17,478 nt of DNA from positions 1-17,478 of the forward strand of contig CAMOSA010000028.1 of assembly GCA_946624335.1 (NCBI GenBank), given 5' to 3'. Shown here one piece after another: positions 15,028 through 17,478 of this stretch. Source of the stretch: an uncultured Prevotellaceae bacterium (GTDB taxonomy: Bacteria > Bacteroidota > Bacteroidia > Bacteroidales > Bacteroidaceae). Position numbers and translations under genes: made by a program. The notes below the pieces were generated by a model. It was not told the origin of the DNA. It made no database searches and saw only the letters and a list, made by a program, of their open reading frames with translations. The first letter of the stretch is position 1, and each line of letters opens with the position of its first letter.

Positions 15028-15777
15028 TCAATGGAGGTAGAAATCGCGCGTCAAGAGGCGATAGGCTTCGCTGCGGCCGTTACCTTCGGCCAATGTGATG
15101 GTGTCTGTCATGACGTGTTGCTGCTGCCCTTTGACGAAAGTGGCCATGACACGTTTGGGCGGTTTCCGTGCCGTCGTCTGGACGTAGCACATACGACTTA
15201 AGTAGAGCGCCTCAGCAAAACAGTCATGGTGGAAATCGTCGAAGGCTGGTGTGGGCATAATGACGCTGAAGAGACCGCCTTCGGCAAGAGACCGTGCTAC
15301 GCCATGGATGAGTTGGTCGAAGGGTAGGGACGAGGTATGTCGGGCTTGTGCACGAAGCGTATCCGGCGGCAGCAGTGATTCCTCGAAGAAGGGCGGGTTG
15401 CAGACGATCACGTCGAACATACGTCCCGCCGCGGCCCGTCGTCCGACAGGACCGTCATCCGCCTGTCGTTCAGCCACCAGGTCCTGGAAACTCTGTTGCC
15501 TCACCTCGACACGATCGGCGAAGGGTGACGCCGACACGTTCTCCCGAGCTTGTTCGATGGCATTGGCATCAATATCAATGCCCAGGATGTTGAGCCCGGC
15601 AGACCGCTGGGCTATCATCAGGGCAAGCAGACCGCTGCCTGTGCCGATGTCCAAGGCATAGCCCTCGTCGGGCAGCGGCGCCCACGCACCGAGTAGCACG
15701 CCGTCGGTGCCGACCTTCATTGCACACCGCTCGTGCCGGATGCGAAACTGCTGGAAGTCGAAATAGCCGTTGCTCAC
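15028..15777 (-). CDS. trmN6: tRNA1(Val) (adenine(37)-N6)-methyltransferase
   Basis: SAM-dependent methyltransferase of the TrmN6/YfiC type, which methylates A37 next to the anticodon of tRNA-Val. In 249 residues it shows the family N-terminus FQQFRIRHERCAMKVGTDGV (8-27), SAM motif I DIGTGSGLLALM (43-54), acidic end of motif II GIDID (66-70) and the adenine-methyltransferase motif IV CNPPFF (126-131). A short extra loop, Asp/Gly/Arg/Ala-rich (about 104-118), precedes motif IV; it is longer than I expect for the family. The start follows the upstream stop by 21 bp, so it belongs with the amidase-like gene. Family is secure; substrate is taken from the family and not proven here. Confidence 0.88.
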   Translation of the reverse strand: MSNGYFDFQQFRIRHERCAMKVGTDGVLLGAWAPLPDEGYALDIGTGSGLLALMIAQRSAGLNILGIDIDANAIEQARENVSASPFADRVEVRQQSFQDLVAERQADDGPVGRRAAAGRMFDVIVCNPPFFEESLLPPDTLRAQARHTSSLPFDQLIHGVARSLAEGGLFSVIMPTPAFDDFHHDCFAEALYLSRMCYVQTTARKPPKRVMATFVKGQQQHVMTDTITLAEGNGRSEAYRLLTRDFYLH

Positions 15778-15798
15778 CGCCAGGAAGGATTATGATGG

Positions 15799-17478
15799 CT
15801 AAGGCACAAGGAACTGGATGATACCTCGCAAGATGCTGACGCGCGTCTCGTCGTCACGGATGGACTCGATGGGGAAGCCGAGGACGAAGGAGCGGTAGTC
15901 GGAACCCTGATAGGCCACGGCTGCCGACTTCTCCATAGGATTATATACCATGGGACAGAAGGCATTGCCGACAGGCATCACGCAGTCGACGGCGGGAACA
16001 CAGTAGCTTGTCTCGTTGAGCACACGATGGATGTCGAAGGTCGTGTTGAGACCAGTCATGCCGGTGATGTCGGCCGAGGGAAGGGATTCGGCATGGTCGA
16101 ACTTGAGGATATTGTGGTTGAACAGGCGCTCTTCGTCGCTCGACATATCGGCTCCGACATAGGCTCCGCTGACGAGCAGGCTGCCGCCGTTGCGAACGAA
16201 GGCCGCCGTCACCTGCCGCAGGTCTGGCGTGAACGTCTTGTAACGGCGTATGCTGTAGCGATCGTCACGATTGAGGCCAAAGACGATGTCCATGAGCTGG
16301 AAGTTGCGATTCTCGATGCCGGCCATCGCAGCAGCCCGTTCATCGCAGCTGCTGATGTTGACACGTCCTTTCGTTGCACGAATCATGTCGCGGGCATGAC
16401 GTGTTGTCCAGTCCATGGTGTTACCGGCTATGATCATACCCTCCAGCTCACCCGTGCTATAGCCGAGTGCTCCTTCGCCTTCACGTCCGATGGCAGCCTT
16501 GTTGAAACCCGTCTGACGGCCGGCATACCCGGGCATCTTAGCCATCGGCACGCCGGGGTCAGTCAGCATGTCAAAGCCGAGCACGCTGTCATTCTCGAAA
16601 GGCATCGGGCCAGCCTGACGGTTGAAGGCATCAACGATGAGCACGCTCGGTCCGCCGTTGTCGTAGATATATGCACAGGTCTCGGCCGACGGCATACTCT
16701 GTCCGCCCTTGTTGCAGGCGGTGATGTAGAAACGATGCAGCACGCCCGTTGTGACGTCATCGAGCTGGTAGGTGGAGTTCTTGACGAAGGTGCCGTTGTC
16801 GAAATCGCCGTCGTCGATGGCATGATAGACGATGAAGCCTGTCGGCGTGGCCGTAGGCTCCAGGGAGTCCTCGGTAGGTAGCCAGTTGAGCGTTATCGTG
16901 CGGCGTTCGGTATCGATGAACGCCGACGGCGCTGAGACGGGCAGGGGCTGCACGACCACGTCGCGGTCGTCGTGCAACCGGTGTACGGCTCTCAAGATGC
17001 CTTTATAAATAGCCCGGCTCATGAGGAACTTGAAGTAAGGATCGTGGGCCAGACGCATATCCGGGAAGTTCTGGTGGGAGAGCAACTCGAGGATGATCGA
17101 CGGTGCCATAGGCTCGCGCGTCTCACTATAGTTACGGTCGAACATCTGGCGCCGCGTCCACCGTCCGAACAAGCTGTCGAGGTCGCCATAGACCTGCGAG
17201 ATGACTTGATCGCAGACGTCGCGTGACGCCAAGCGTGAGAGGCCGGCGCCGAGCGTTCCATCGTTGAAGTCTGTCGTATATATCCCGAGCGTTCCAATGA
17301 AGCTGCTGTCACGCGTCACGCCGGCATCGGTGTGGAGGGCGACGCTCATCTCTATCGGCACGTTAAGGCCGGAGTCGCCCGGCGCATAGACAGAGCCGCG
17401 GGCCAGATAGTTCTCCATGGCGGAGCGTGCATTGATGTCCTCGCTATAGTCGTTGGTCGAGAGCTTGGAAGCATAAGC
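15799..17478 (-). CDS. Amidase_3-like secreted protein with FnIII and C-terminal domains (5' end outside window)
   Basis: The frame is open to the window edge (20 codons before the ATG at 17418, beginning AYASKLSTNDYSEDINARS), so the start is missing. Numbering from that ATG: ALHTDAG (27-33) fits the third zinc ligand region of N-acetylmuramoyl-L-alanine amidases (His29), and PSIILELLSHQN (106-117, Glu111) followed by DPYFKFLMSRAIYKGI (126-141) fits the catalytic-Glu helix region. An FnIII-like domain covers about 155-250 (ITLNWLPTEDS, RFYITACNKGG). The last 280 residues are an alpha/beta domain (VLIVDAFNR, DIVFGLNRDDRYS, GGSLLVSGAYVGADM). Similar Bacteroidales proteins are often labelled xanthan lyase or golvesin-like, without proof. 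Peptidoglycan or envelope work is my inference; the first zinc His and Glu lie outside the window and need checking. Confidence 0.75.
   Translation of the reverse strand, partial: AYASKLSTNDYSEDINARSAMENYLARGSVYAPGDSGLNVPIEMSVALHTDAGVTRDSSFIGTLGIYTTDFNDGTLGAGLSRLASRDVCDQVISQVYGDLDSLFGRWTRRQMFDRNYSETREPMAPSIILELLSHQNFPDMRLAHDPYFKFLMSRAIYKGILRAVHRLHDDRDVVVQPLPVSAPSAFIDTERRTITLNWLPTEDSLEPTATPTGFIVYHAIDDGDFDNGTFVKNSTYQLDDVTTGVLHRFYITACNKGGQSMPSAETCAYIYDNGGPSVLIVDAFNRQAGPMPFENDSVLGFDMLTDPGVPMAKMPGYAGRQTGFNKAAIGREGEGALGYSTGELEGMIIAGNTMDWTTRHARDMIRATKGRVNISSCDERAAAMAGIENRNFQLMDIVFGLNRDDRYSIRRYKTFTPDLRQVTAAFVRNGGSLLVSGAYVGADMSSDEERLFNHNILKFDHAESLPSADITGMTGLNTTFDIHRVLNETSYCVPAVDCVMPVGNAFCPMVYNPMEKSAAVAYQGSDYRSFVLGFPIESIRDDETRVSILRGIIQFLVP

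Overview
The window reads as chromosomal DNA of a high-GC member of the Bacteroidales, most likely Prevotella-like. The evidence is the protein families (RhlE with a basic tail, a bacterial TGT without the zinc cysteines, secreted multi-domain glycan enzymes with a Prevotella-style C-terminal tail) and Bacteroidetes-type promoter motifs (TTTG, about 20 nt, TAnnTTTG). All eight protein genes and the one tRNA I accept are on the minus strand. The window contains no SusC/SusD pair, transposase, integrase or CRISPR array.

Left part (1-7207, transcribed right to left): a secreted GH51 alpha-L-arabinofuranosidase of 1276 residues is followed after 60 bp by a large secreted tyrosine-phosphatase-family protein whose 3' end lies beyond position 1. 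The two proteins share a beta-rich module of about 150-170 residues. The phosphatase also carries a second module twice, once near each end of the visible part. Together they look like a small cell-surface or secreted polysaccharide-utilisation unit with a phosphatase as accessory.

Middle part (7208-8320): about 1.1 kb without a convincing gene. It holds two -7-like promoter boxes for the GH51 gene, a perfect 12-bp inverted repeat overlapping that promoter region, two adjacent tandem arrays both with a 22-bp period that may be the same family in opposite orientation, a cluster of short AATTCG-type repeats, a plus-strand coding remnant resembling the extreme C-terminus of an alpha-L-rhamnosidase, and a 16-bp hairpin. 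The hairpin lies between the remnant's stop codon and a tRNA-Pro(UGG) gene on the other strand.

Right part (8321-17478, transcribed right to left): a conserved housekeeping run. In order of transcription it is an amidase_3-like secreted protein (partial), trmN6-like methyltransferase, lon, tgt, an lptG-type permease, rhlE-type DEAD-box helicase, then tRNA-Pro with its own strong-looking promoter. lon and tgt overlap by ATGA. The spacers on both sides of lptG carry arrays of the heptamer GTTGAGG/GTTGAGA. A Bacteroidetes -7 box sits just upstream of the second in-frame ATG of lon and decides its start.

The points most worth following up are the shared and duplicated modules in the arabinofuranosidase/phosphatase pair, the 22-bp arrays, and the 12-bp inverted repeat. 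I do not see a clearly new defence or mobile system.
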